A stretch of 64,000 nucleotides of DNA from Streptomyces sp. NBC_01591 (GTDB lineage Bacteria > Actinomycetota > Actinomycetes > Streptomycetales > Streptomycetaceae). The first letter of the stretch is position 1, and the number at the start of each line of letters is the position of its first letter. The notes beneath the pieces are model-generated. The model did no database searches, had not been told where the DNA came from, and saw only the letters and a program-made list of their open reading frames with translations. The stretch covers positions 496,001 to 560,000 of the forward strand of contig NZ_CP109328.1 in NCBI RefSeq assembly GCF_035918155.1, in the 5' to 3' direction. A program made the translations under genes and the position numbers. Shown piece after piece: positions 26,857-34,670 of the stretch.

Positions 26857-28869
26857 ATGACGGAGCACGACGACATACACCGGCCACCCCAGGATTCCCC
26901 CTTCGGCCCGCCGCCCGGCGTCTTCGGGCCACCGTCTCAGGGCCCCTACTCTCCGCAGTTCCCGCCTCCTCCGCAGGTACCGCCGCAGTACGCCCCCTAC
27001 GGACCTCCGTACGGCCCGCCCCCACCACTGCCGCCCGGGCAGGGTGTCGGGCGACGCGGACGGCTCCTGTTGTTCGGCGGTGTCGGTGTGCTGGTCACGG
27101 CGCTGGTGGCCGGACTGCTGGTCTGGAACGGCGTCTTGGGCTCGGAGGAATCGCAGGCCAAGCGCGACCTGAAGCCGTTCCGGCAGGCCGTGGCCGCCAT
27201 CGCCGACGCCCCCGGCCTGCGGTACCAGGACTCCGGCTCGGGCCTGAAGCGGGACGTCACCGTGACCGCCTCCGGCAGCCGCTTCGGTACCGCGGGCTCC
27301 GAGCGCGAGATCCTGCACATCGGCGGCAGGACCTTCACCCGGCAGAAGGACCCGGCCGCCGGTACGGAGTCCGGCGAGGGCGCCTCGGGCAAGTGGGCGG
27401 CCGCGGAGGAGAGCGACAGTGTGACGCCCGAGGTGGTGAAGCACCGGCCGGCGCCGCCCGATCTGGCCACAAAGCTCTCGAAGGCTCTCGACAAGCTGGA
27501 GGGCACACCCGCCCCGAGCGAGCCCTCGAAGCCTCCTGTCGTCGACGGCACACCGGCTCTCGCGGTGGACACCTCTGCGGGCCGTCTGCTCGTCACGGAG
27601 AAGAAGCCCCACCGGGTGCTGCGCCTGGAGTCCTACGACGCCTCCCAGCCGGCCGGGCCCTCCGGCGGCTCGACTGATTCGTCCTCCGTCCGGTTGACGA
27701 CTGCCGCGGTGCAGGAGGACTCCGAGGACGAGGGTCCCACCGAAATACCCGAGGTGACGGACGGTCCCCTTGAGGACAGTGATGCCGAGGGCCTGGACCT
27801 GGAGCCGGTCACCGGGGATGACGTCGCCCCCATGTTCGACTCCCTGGAGAAGCAGACAAAGGAGCTGAACAACGCGACCGACAGCGGGGTCACGCTGGCC
27901 CTCAGCGGCTCGGGAACGGTGAAGTGCAGTTCCGGTGGCTGCACAGCCAGGAACAGCGTCGCCGGTCAGGTCACCACCAGTGCCAAGAGCCGCCTGGCGG
28001 ACGGCAAGGTCACCGCGGTCATGACCGCTACCTTCAGCATTGACGGCAAGTCCGCGGGCCAGTGCACCAGCCCGCGGAGCTCCTTCCCCGTCACCGGCAC
28101 CAGCGTCTCCGGCAGTCTGTCCTGCTCCAACCCGGGCGCCGGACCGACCTTCGCCTCGGTCGAGTCGCAGAAGAAGGCCGAGGCACGGGCCCGCTCCCGG
28201 GCCAGCGGTGGCCGTCTGGTCCAGTACCGCATCCCCTACCGCGCCGAAACACTGATCACTGCCTATGCCTTGGCTACGACCGAGGTCAAGAAGCTGGTCG
28301 ACAAGGTACGGCAGGAACGGGACGACATCGGCTGCAGGCCCGGCAGCTCCGTCTCCGGCGCGGGAACCCGCTCGGGCGGCACCGCCGAGCCCATGGTTCT
28401 GCTGTACGCCGCTGTCCCTGTCCACCGCCCGTCCAACTGGGCCGAATTCCTTGCCGCCGGCGACAAGTGCCCGGACAAGAAGGCCCTGAGCGCCGCGGAC
28501 ACGATCACCGAGCGGGCCAAGGAAGGCAAGGTACGCAAGTCCAGCAACTACCATCCTCACTTCAGCGACGAACGCGTGAAGGAGATCCTCACGAACCCGG
28601 ACGCGGTGTACGTCTCCCAGGGACAACGTGGGAACCTCATCTTCCGGCAGGGCGAGGACATCGTGGTCACGAAGGGCCCCGGAGCCGGTGCCGGCGACGT
28701 GATCACGGGCTACGGCCCCTCCGGGAAGAAGGGGCCGACGGGAGCCAAAACTTTCGGTGGGTCACCTGACGACCCGGGGCCTCCGGTGAGCCACGAAGAC
28801 ATCGTGAACGGGACGGTCCCCAATACCAAGGGCGGCTTCTTGCCCGCCGCCAGACCCATCCGACGATGA
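26857..28869 (+). CDS. Membrane-anchored protein with toxin-like C-terminal domain
   Basis: 670 residues from ATG 26857. Residues 1-62 are a cytoplasmic Pro/Gly/Tyr-rich tail; 66-88 are a transmembrane helix (LLLFGGVGVLVTALVAGLLV); about 100-250 resemble the LppX/LprG-type lipoprotein fold (EILHIGGRTFTRQK, GRLLVTEKKPHRVLRLESYD). The middle is acidic and Ser/Thr-rich, with a Cys pair (KCSSGGC) and a second domain (RIPYRAETLITAYALATTEV). The last 110 residues look like a small nuclease toxin: YHPHFSDERVKEILTNPDAV, GNLIFRQGEDIVVTKGPGAG, VITGYGPSGKKGPTG, similar in pattern to BECR-fold RNase toxin tips. The next gene, 13 bases on, would be the immunity protein. The toxin role is inferred from architecture. 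Confidence 0.7.
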   Translation: MTEHDDIHRPPQDSPFGPPPGVFGPPSQGPYSPQFPPPPQVPPQYAPYGPPYGPPPPLPPGQGVGRRGRLLLFGGVGVLVTALVAGLLVWNGVLGSEESQAKRDLKPFRQAVAAIADAPGLRYQDSGSGLKRDVTVTASGSRFGTAGSEREILHIGGRTFTRQKDPAAGTESGEGASGKWAAAEESDSVTPEVVKHRPAPPDLATKLSKALDKLEGTPAPSEPSKPPVVDGTPALAVDTSAGRLLVTEKKPHRVLRLESYDASQPAGPSGGSTDSSSVRLTTAAVQEDSEDEGPTEIPEVTDGPLEDSDAEGLDLEPVTGDDVAPMFDSLEKQTKELNNATDSGVTLALSGSGTVKCSSGGCTARNSVAGQVTTSAKSRLADGKVTAVMTATFSIDGKSAGQCTSPRSSFPVTGTSVSGSLSCSNPGAGPTFASVESQKKAEARARSRASGGRLVQYRIPYRAETLITAYALATTEVKKLVDKVRQERDDIGCRPGSSVSGAGTRSGGTAEPMVLLYAAVPVHRPSNWAEFLAAGDKCPDKKALSAADTITERAKEGKVRKSSNYHPHFSDERVKEILTNPDAVYVSQGQRGNLIFRQGEDIVVTKGPGAGAGDVITGYGPSGKKGPTGAKTFGGSPDDPGPPVSHEDIVNGTVPNTKGGFLPAARPIRR

Positions 28870-28882
28870 GGCAACGAGCACG

Positions 28883-29638
28883 GTGAAGATCACGATTGGC
28901 GACACCCTGATCGCCGAAACGACGGACAGGCCTCTCCTGTTCACCCCGCGCTTCGACTTCCGCGATCTCCAGCTGATCGTCGCGGGGTACGAGGATCCGG
29001 CCGGACGGGAGGGGCAACTGCCGGACACCTTCGGCAGCATGCAGTGGTTGTGGTCGCAGGACGAGCACTTCCGTTTCGACCGGGGCAGCCGGGAACTGTG
29101 CAGTCTCACGTTCTTCGTGCCTCCCCAGTACGTCTCCGTGCCACGGGGCCACGCTGTGCACGACAAGCCGCGGACGCAAGCGTGCGGGCTGCGCGCGGAC
29201 GCTGCCCGGGAGTTCGCCATGCCCCAGACCACGGTCTTCAACTGTGACCCCGGGGCCACCGAACTTATCTGCCTCCGGGACATCGGCGTCCTCGACCGGG
29301 AACTGGACGCGCGGCTCGGCATCGCCCCTGACGTGGCCCTCCTTGTCCAGGAGGGGGCGGTGGTCGGCTGGAGCCTCGGTGATCCCGTGCGGTATCTGAC
29401 GGACGGGTTCGCCGACCCCCGGCCCACCCCGCCGGACCCCGCCATCCGGCTTCGGCTGGCCGAGTGCCTGGAGTTGGTCTCCTCGCCACTCGTCGACCTG
29501 GTGATGGACGAGGACGCGGACGCCTGGCACCGGCTCCGGGCGACTGAACACGCCCTGCGTGAACAACAGGACGACCGGCACCGCGCGGAGATCCTGCGAG
29601 GGGTCATCAGCCGCCTCATCGAGGACTACGAGGCCTGA
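28883..29638 (+). CDS. Probable cognate immunity protein (hypothetical, 251 residues)
   Basis: GTG 28883, thirteen bases after the toxin-like gene, so the two are surely co-transcribed. The protein is soluble and acidic, without signal peptide: MKITIGDTLIAETTDRPLLF, DFRDLQLIVAGYEDPAGREG, EHFRFDRGSRELCSLTFFVP, a middle VFNCDPGATELICLRDIGVL segment, and a helical C-terminus (LRATEHALREQQDDRHRAEI). No enzyme motif is present. Position, size and acidic character suit an immunity protein that neutralises the C-terminal domain of its neighbour in the cytoplasm. That is inference; it could be another partner. Confidence 0.6.
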   Translation: MKITIGDTLIAETTDRPLLFTPRFDFRDLQLIVAGYEDPAGREGQLPDTFGSMQWLWSQDEHFRFDRGSRELCSLTFFVPPQYVSVPRGHAVHDKPRTQACGLRADAAREFAMPQTTVFNCDPGATELICLRDIGVLDRELDARLGIAPDVALLVQEGAVVGWSLGDPVRYLTDGFADPRPTPPDPAIRLRLAECLELVSSPLVDLVMDEDADAWHRLRATEHALREQQDDRHRAEILRGVISRLIEDYEA

Positions 29639-29715
29639 GAGGGCGGTAAGTTCCCGTACGCAACTGGGGAGCCGGGGCCGTACGCCGACATCCCATAGAG
29701 GACTGGTAGCAATTG

Positions 29716-30192
29716 ATGACGCCCACTGAAGCCCTTGAACCGTTGGAACGTCTCATCGCAGAGCGAGCCTGCGAGCGGCTGATCGTCGAGTTCGTGCGCC
29801 GCCTTGACCTGGGAGATCCGAGCAGTGTCGCGGACCTCTTCACACCTGACGGGGTGTGGGAGTGGCCCCACGGCGACCGCAGGGTGGAAGGGCGTGAGGC
29901 GCTCCGCAGCTACTTCGGTTCGCGTCCCAAGGACCGGCTGTCACGCCGCATGACTACGAACATCCTGGTCACGGTGAATTCCGCGTCGGCGGCCACCGCC
30001 ACCTCCTACTTCGCCACTTACCGAGTCGACGGCTATACCGATGGCATGGTGCCCCCGAGGCTTCCCGCCAACGTGGGCCACTACGAGGACACGTTCCGGA
30101 AGATCGAGGACACCTGGCTCCTCACCAGCCGAGTCACGCACCTACCATTCGGCGGAGAGACGGTGCGAATCAGTCACCCCGACCAGTCCTGA
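29716..30192 (+). CDS. SnoaL/NTF2-like family protein
   Basis: 158 residues from ATG 29716; a TTG three bases earlier is less likely. The cone-shaped NTF2-like fold is suggested by the N-terminal helix (RLIAERACERLIVEFVRRLD), the DLFTPDGVWEWPHGDRRVEG strand-turn, REALRSYFGSRP and the closing strands (VGHYEDTFRKIEDTWLLTSR). Such proteins are small hydratases, cyclases or isomerases with a buried polar pocket; residues here (Asp, Trp, His) fit but do not define a reaction. Not obviously in an operon. Confidence 0.8.
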   Translation: MTPTEALEPLERLIAERACERLIVEFVRRLDLGDPSSVADLFTPDGVWEWPHGDRRVEGREALRSYFGSRPKDRLSRRMTTNILVTVNSASAATATSYFATYRVDGYTDGMVPPRLPANVGHYEDTFRKIEDTWLLTSRVTHLPFGGETVRISHPDQS

Positions 30193-30436
30193 CTGCGGGG
30201 CCCAACCTGGCTATGTCCACCGAGTGGGTCGCCCACTCCAAGACCGACCAGGCCGTGGCCCACCCCTCCGACGAGATCGATTACGTACCGCCTGTTCAGG
30301 AAGCAGGACAGCAGCTACGGGGAGATCAGCGCCGAGCCCGGCATCCCGAAGGCCTTCCTGCACCGCTGCCTACAAGGGGGGCGGCACTGGAGGTGCTGCG
30401 GCGTTCAGGCCGGACGGCGCCTCCACCGGAGACAGG

Positions 30437-31060
30437 TCAGCCACGGCGGCCCGCACCCGTGGTTGCCGCGGTGCGCGGCCTCGGGGCCAGTGCCGCGCGC
30501 AGCGCCGGGGTGAGGATGTGGCGGGTCTCGGACGGGGTGAGGGTGGCGGGGGTGGGGAGGGGGTTGAGGTAGCGGGTGTAGATGAGGCCGCCGAGGATCG
30601 TCACCACGGCCGTGGCGCGTGCGGCCGCGTCCCGGCCGCCGAGGAATTCAACAAGCCGGGCCAGCAGCTCGTGTTCCAGGTACTCGCGGATCACCTCGGC
30701 GGCCTCGTCGCCCCGGGCGGTGAGCTGTCGGAAGTCGGCGTCCTCCCACAGGTCGGTCACCGCGTCGATCAGGCGGTCGGGGAGGGTGGCCGGGTCGCCG
30801 CCGAGGACGTCGTCCACCGCCAGCGCGTTGGCGCACTGGAACTGCATCACGTCCGCGAACAAGCCCTTCTTCGAGCCGAAGTGGTACGCGATCAGCGCCG
30901 GGTCGACCTCGGCGGCCCCGGCCACCGCGCGCAGAGTGGTGCGCCGGTAGCCGCGCTCCAGGAAAAGCGCACGGGCCGCCGAGACGATCGACTCGCGGGT
31001 CGGCGGGTTGCCGCGGGGGCGGCCTCGGGTGCGGGCGGAGGCAGGAGCGGCGTTATTCAT
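30437..31060 (-). CDS. TetR-family transcriptional regulator
   Basis: 207 residues from ATG 31060. The basic N-terminus (RTRGRPRGNPPTRESIVSAA) leads into the TetR helix-turn-helix: TTLRAVAGAAEVDPALIAYH followed by FGSKKGLFADVM. The C-terminal ligand domain (about 75-190) contains LIDAVTDLWEDADFRQLTAR and is of the TetR_C type common in Actinobacteria. Divergent from the truncated NAD-binding gene at 31137, whose full version was presumably its target before the deletion there. Confidence 0.88.
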   Translation of the reverse strand: MNNAAPASARTRGRPRGNPPTRESIVSAARALFLERGYRRTTLRAVAGAAEVDPALIAYHFGSKKGLFADVMQFQCANALAVDDVLGGDPATLPDRLIDAVTDLWEDADFRQLTARGDEAAEVIREYLEHELLARLVEFLGGRDAAARATAVVTILGGLIYTRYLNPLPTPATLTPSETRHILTPALRAALAPRPRTAATTGAGRRG

Positions 31061-31136
31061 CAGCGTTGAGCCTGCGTTCGGTGATCGGGACAGTCAAGGG
31101 CGTTCCGCGAACCACACGAAGGGATGACCCGACACC

Positions 31137-31361
31137 ATGCCTATCGCAGTCTTCGGCGCCAACGGACCGACCGGCCGCCACCTCACCGGCCAGGCCCTCG
31201 CCGCCGGCCACGAGGTCGTCGCCGTGACTCGCCGCCCCGGCTCTCTCACCGAGCGGCCCGGCCTCGCTGTGGCCGTAGCCGACGCGACCGACCCGGCGGC
31301 CGTCGACGCCGCGATCGACGGTACCGACGCCGTCCTCTCCGCGCTGGGCGCGCGCTTCAGT
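31137..31361 (+). pseudogene. NAD(P)-binding (NmrA/SDR-like) protein, N-terminal fragment
   Basis: Begins well with MPIAVFGANGPTGRHLTGQA (GxxGxxG Rossmann motif), then HEVVAVTRRPGSL and the NVxGTDAVLSALG-type strand. After about 73 codons homology stops at GARFSS and, one frame over, a PPOX-fold gene begins mid-domain. An internal deletion has joined the front of one gene to the back of another. Confidence 0.7.
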
Positions 31362-31736
31362 TCCCGGCCGCCACACGGGCCTTCCTCACCCGCCCCCGTA
31401 CAGCCACCCTTACCTCCCTGCGCCCCGACGGCATCCCGCACGTCACCCCCGTCCGCTTCACCTTCGACGCGGCCACCGGCCTGGTCCGGGTGACCACCCG
31501 GGCGGGAGCGCGCAAGGCCCGGAACGGGCGGCCCGTCAGCCCGTGTCGCGCTCTGCCAGGCGGACGGCTTCCGCTGGGTCACCCTCGAAGGCCGGGCCAC
31601 CGTCACCGACGACCCCGTACGCCTGGCCGAGGCGGTCCGCCGCTACACCGCCCGCTACCGGGTGGCCCCGCCCACCCCGCCGGACCTGGCCGTCATCGAG
31701 ATCGCCGTCGAACGCGTTCTGAGCCTCAACCTCTGA
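31359..31736 (+). pseudogene. PPOX/F420-dependent FMN-fold protein, 5' truncated and frameshifted
   Basis: Encodes FPAATRAFLTRPRTATLTSL, then RPDGIPHVTPVRFTFDAATG and LVRVTTRAGARKARN, the split-barrel core of F420/FMN-binding TIGR-class proteins. Near 31530-31545 the frame shifts, continuing as VALCQADGFRWVTLEGRATV and ending in VERVLSLNL at the TGA 31734-31736. The first dozen or so residues are lost at the junction with the NmrA-like fragment. Confidence 0.7.
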
Positions 31737-31767
31737 ATCCCCTTACGGAAAGCGAAGTGACACCGCG

Positions 31768-32640
31768 ATGCCCACCCTCCCCGTCCTCGACTCCACCCTC
31801 CACTACCGCGAGTCCGGCGACCCCGACGGGCTGCCGTTCGTCTTCCTCCACGGCAACCCCACCTCCTCCCACCTGTGGCGGAACGTCCTGCCAGGGGTGG
31901 CCGCGCCCGGCCGCCGCCTGCTGGCCCCCGACCTCATCGGCATGGGCGACTCCGGCAAGCCCGACCTCGCCTACTCCTTCGACGACCACGCCCGGTGCCT
32001 CGACGCCTGGTTCGACGCCCTCGGCCTTGCCGAGGCCGTCCTCGTCGGCCACGACTGGGGCGGCGCGCTCGCCTTCGACCGCGCCGCCCGTCTCCCGGGC
32101 CGCGTCCGCGGCCTCGCCTTCACAGAGACGATCATCAAGCCGCTGGTCGGCAACGAGTTCCCGGCGGCGGGCCGGGAGCTGTTCACCCTGCTGCGCACCC
32201 CCGGGGTGGGCGAGGAGATGATCCTGGAGAAGTCGCTGTTCATCGAGGGGCTCCCGGACACGCTCGCCACGCCGCTCGACCCAGCCGACCTGGAGGTCTA
32301 CCGCCGCCCCTTCCCGACCCCGCACAGCCGCCGCCCGGTACTGGCGTGGACGCGCATGATGCCGCTGGACGGCGAGCCCGCCGACATCGTGGCCCGCATC
32401 GAGCGCTACGACGCCTGGCTGGCCGCCAGCCCCGAAGTCCCCAAGCTGCTCGCCGCGTTCGAGCCCGGCCCGGGCGCGATGACCGACCGGGGGACGGTGG
32501 CCTGGTGCGAGGAGAACATCGCGGGCCTGGAGGTCTCCCACCACGGCCTCGCCGGCCACCACTCCCCGGAGGACCGCCCCGAGGAGCTGGCCGCGGCGAT
32601 CAGCGCCTGGGCGGACCGCCACGAACTGGTGTGCCAGTAG
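31768..32640 (+). CDS. Haloalkane dehalogenase-like alpha/beta hydrolase
   Basis: 290 residues, the standard length. Motifs: LHGNPTSSHLWRNVLP near residue 28-43 (the Asn after HG is a halide-stabilising position), LAPDLIGMGDSGKPD, nucleophile Asp in VLVGHDWGGALAF near residue 103, a helical cap around 140-215, and the C-terminal GLAGHHSPEDRPEELAAAIS, where a His of HHSPED fits the catalytic base. The family hydrolyses carbon-halogen bonds; many homologues have unknown natural substrates. It follows two gene fragments and ends at a strong hairpin, so it is transcribed as a single gene now. Confidence 0.85.
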   Translation: MPTLPVLDSTLHYRESGDPDGLPFVFLHGNPTSSHLWRNVLPGVAAPGRRLLAPDLIGMGDSGKPDLAYSFDDHARCLDAWFDALGLAEAVLVGHDWGGALAFDRAARLPGRVRGLAFTETIIKPLVGNEFPAAGRELFTLLRTPGVGEEMILEKSLFIEGLPDTLATPLDPADLEVYRRPFPTPHSRRPVLAWTRMMPLDGEPADIVARIERYDAWLAASPEVPKLLAAFEPGPGAMTDRGTVAWCEENIAGLEVSHHGLAGHHSPEDRPEELAAAISAWADRHELVCQ

Positions 32641-32661
32641 GCCCAGTTCTTGCTCCCGGCC

Positions 32662-32698
32662 GTGCCGGATCGTCCCGGAGGCCGGGACGATCCGGCAC
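32662..32698. terminator. Hairpin terminator after the dehalogenase-like gene
   Basis: Perfect 17-bp arms GTGCCGGATCGTCCCGG and complement, three-base loop AGG, starting 22 bases after the stop codon at 32640. Confidence 0.75.
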
Positions 32699-33218
32699 CA
32701 GCGCAATCAAACAGATCAGCGACTGTGCTGGTGCTGATCAAGCCAAGCAGGCTCACGTCTTCTGCCGAGGTTGAGGCGTTCGCTCTTCGAACTCAGTTCT
32801 ACGAGGTCCTGCTTGCTCACATACTTGATCGCTTCGGGCAGCTTCTCAGGCATGGGAGCAGGTCAGCCATCAACGGCCAGAACGCGATCTGCTGCACAGG
32901 ACGCTACACAGACGGCCCACCCCGTGATGCCCCAGCACAAACAGTGACGACACCGACGTTTGGACAGCAGTACTCGCGACAGTTGATTACGCGACCTCAC
33001 CAGCATCACTCACGGCCGGTTTCGGTGAACTCGCGAGGGTCTGTGAGACACGGACCAGGGGCCGAGGCCGGACTGGTGACGGCCCGCGCTGGGGGATATC
33101 CCCCGTTCCGAACCCGGGGTGTTCCGGATCGTGCGCCAGTCCGTTCGGGCCCGGACTGCTGGGAGTATGGGTCAAGATGGCCTAGGCAAGTGGCCGACGC
33201 GGATGAAGGAGGACACCT
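32699..33218. other. Non-coding stretch
   Basis: About 520 bases. A 45-codon minus-strand frame (32716-32853, MPEKLPEAIKYVSKQDLVEL) has a plausible composition but no ribosome-binding site. The palindrome GGGGGATATCCCCC lies near 33090-33103. Nothing else recognised; the ribosome-binding site AAGGAGGA for the next gene sits at the right end. Confidence 0.4.
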
Positions 33219-33494
33219 GTGAGTGCCCAGCCGGAGCACCCCTCGGACCCGAGAGTCCGCCCGATCCCGCACACGATCGACGCGGTGGCCGGCGCGCTGG
33301 CCGGGGCCAAGCGCATGGCGTTCTACGCGGAGATCGGCCGGGCCGAGGAGGGCGAGGCCATCAACCGCGTCCTGCGGAAGTGGTGGATGGAGGCGATGTT
33401 CGAGAGCCGTCCCGGCCGCGACCAGCGCCTCGCGGACACCGCCGCAGGCCTCCGACTCATCCCTCTTCCGCCCCTGACCGGTGAGAACGAGTGA
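33219..33494 (+). CDS. DUF6247-like protein, candidate antitoxin
   Basis: 91 residues from GTG 33219 behind a strong AAGGAGGA. The sequence RPIPHTIDAVAGALAGAKRM, AFYAEIGRAEEGEAINRVLR, KWWMEAMFES has the helical pattern of the small Streptomyces family DUF6247. Its stop overlaps the GTG of the next gene by four bases (GTGA), the tight coupling typical of toxin-antitoxin modules, with the smaller partner first. Function as antitoxin is inferred. Confidence 0.6.
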   Translation: MSAQPEHPSDPRVRPIPHTIDAVAGALAGAKRMAFYAEIGRAEEGEAINRVLRKWWMEAMFESRPGRDQRLADTAAGLRLIPLPPLTGENE

Positions 33495-33784
33495 GCGCTC
33501 CCGGCCGCCGAGGCTGGACCCTGTTCCTTGCAGAGGACCCTGCCGGTGTCCTGGAGACGATCCGCAGCGAAGACCGCGAACTGCACGACCAACTGGTGCG
33601 TTTCCTCCGGGCCCTTGCCATCGAGGCCGGCGCCGCGATCGACGCCGACAAGGAGCCGCCCGGCCTGCCCATGGGAGATGGCCGGTACAACCTCGACGTC
33701 CCCCGGCTCCCGGTCCTGATCAGCTACACCCAGTACTCGGGCCTGCGAGAGTTCCGGGTGACGGACCTCCTCTGGCTCGGCTGA
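33491..33784 (+). CDS. Small RelE/ParE-like protein, candidate toxin
   Basis: 97 residues, GTG 33491 overlapping the previous stop. After an N-terminal helical part (FLAEDPAGVLETIRSEDREL, HDQLVRFLRALAIEAG) the C-terminal half reads MGDGRYNLDVPRLPVLISYT then REFRVTDLLWLG. This strand pattern is like the RelE/ParE end in which R-V/I-Y-x-V strands carry the active residues. The match is structural guesswork rather than a clear family hit. Next to it begin Tn3 transposase remnants, a common setting for accessory toxin-antitoxin pairs. Confidence 0.5.
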   Translation: MSAPGRRGWTLFLAEDPAGVLETIRSEDRELHDQLVRFLRALAIEAGAAIDADKEPPGLPMGDGRYNLDVPRLPVLISYTQYSGLREFRVTDLLWLG

Positions 33785-33818
33785 CAGGCTCATCACAGAA
33801 GCGACCCCCGGCAGGGAA

Positions 33819-34115
33819 GTGTTGGGCGGCGAGGCTGCGAAGGTGGAGATTGTCGTTCCCGAGGGCGGCGGACGCGCCAAGTTGTCGGTGGACAAGCTCG
33901 GCGCGGTGGGTGAGCCGGAGCCGCTGACCTGGCTGAAGAACACCACGGAGGCGATGCTCCCCAGGATCGACCTGCCGGATCTGTCGTTCGGGGTCCACTC
34001 CTGGACCCGGGTTCCTCGACAGCCACGTCTCCGAGCGACGCACCCGCGTGGAGGACCTGCTCGTTTCCCTGGTCGGGCTGCTGGTCGCGCTGCTGTCTCG
34101 CAGAGCTGCGACGAG
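33819..34115 (+). pseudogene. Tn3-family transposase (TnpA) fragment with frameshift
   Basis: EAAKVEIVVPEGGGRAKLSV and PLTWLKNTTEAMLPRIDLPD match the conserved central TnpA segment (WLKxTTEAMLPRIDLPxLLxEV). After HSWT the frame shifts near 34005 and continues as GFLDSHVSERRTRVEDLLVS followed by LVGLLVALLS. Longest of the five TnpA fragments in the window; no 38-bp Tn3 end was recognised. Confidence 0.75.
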
Positions 34116-34642
34116 GCCGCCGTCCTCCACCAGGACATCACCCGCCGCCGCACCGCCGTGCTGAAGCGGGCCCAGACCGACAAGCTCATCGAAGAAGCGG
34201 CCGACCTCGACTGGGTGCGCCGGGTCTACTACGCGCTCATCGGGGAGTCCCTGCGCGGCAACGCGGACGGCGCCGACCCGGACGCTCTCGCCGCCCGCAT
34301 CATCGACACCTTGCTGGGCGGCGCCGGCCCGCGCGCCTGGGTGGAACAGGTCATCGGCCGGATGCGGGACCGGCTCGAAGCGGGCTCAGCGCAGGCGTGG
34401 CAGCAGGCCGCTGCGGCGTGGCACCGGGTGGTCGACCTCGCGGCCCCCGGGCCCATCCCCGGCTTCCTTCTCCGAGCTACGAGATCGTCCGCCAGGGCAA
34501 GACGGTCCAGCTGCCCCGGGTCACGCCGCACCCCGGTGCGGTCATCTCCCACACTGCGGTCGTACGGGTCGGTCAGCTGCTGTTCGGTGCGCACTGGCAA
34601 CCGGAGGAGCGGCCCGGCGAGCCCCGGTCCCGTACTGTCTCG
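34116..34642 (+). pseudogene. Remnant of an unidentified protein, frameshifted
   Basis: A good alpha-helical peptide in one frame (VLHQDITRRRTAVLKRAQTD, KLIEEAADLDWVRRVYYALI, GESLRGNADGADPDALAARI) is continued after a shift near 34460 by SYEIVRQGKTVQLPRVTPHP, GAVISHTAVVRVGQLLFGAH and W. There is no start codon and it is fused to transposase debris. Not recognised; perhaps a plasmid or transposon accessory protein. Confidence 0.35.
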
Positions 34643-34670
34643 AAAAATCGCAATCAACACCTGGCGGTAC

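Noticed and set aside
30193..30436. Short stretch with YRLFRKQDSSYGEISAEPGI, helix-turn-helix-like
   Set aside because: Could be a transposase OrfA scrap, but too short and without a diagnostic motif.
32716..32853. 45-codon minus-strand ORF (MPEKLPEAIKYVSK...)
   Set aside because: Protein-like composition but no ribosome-binding site and no recognised relatives.
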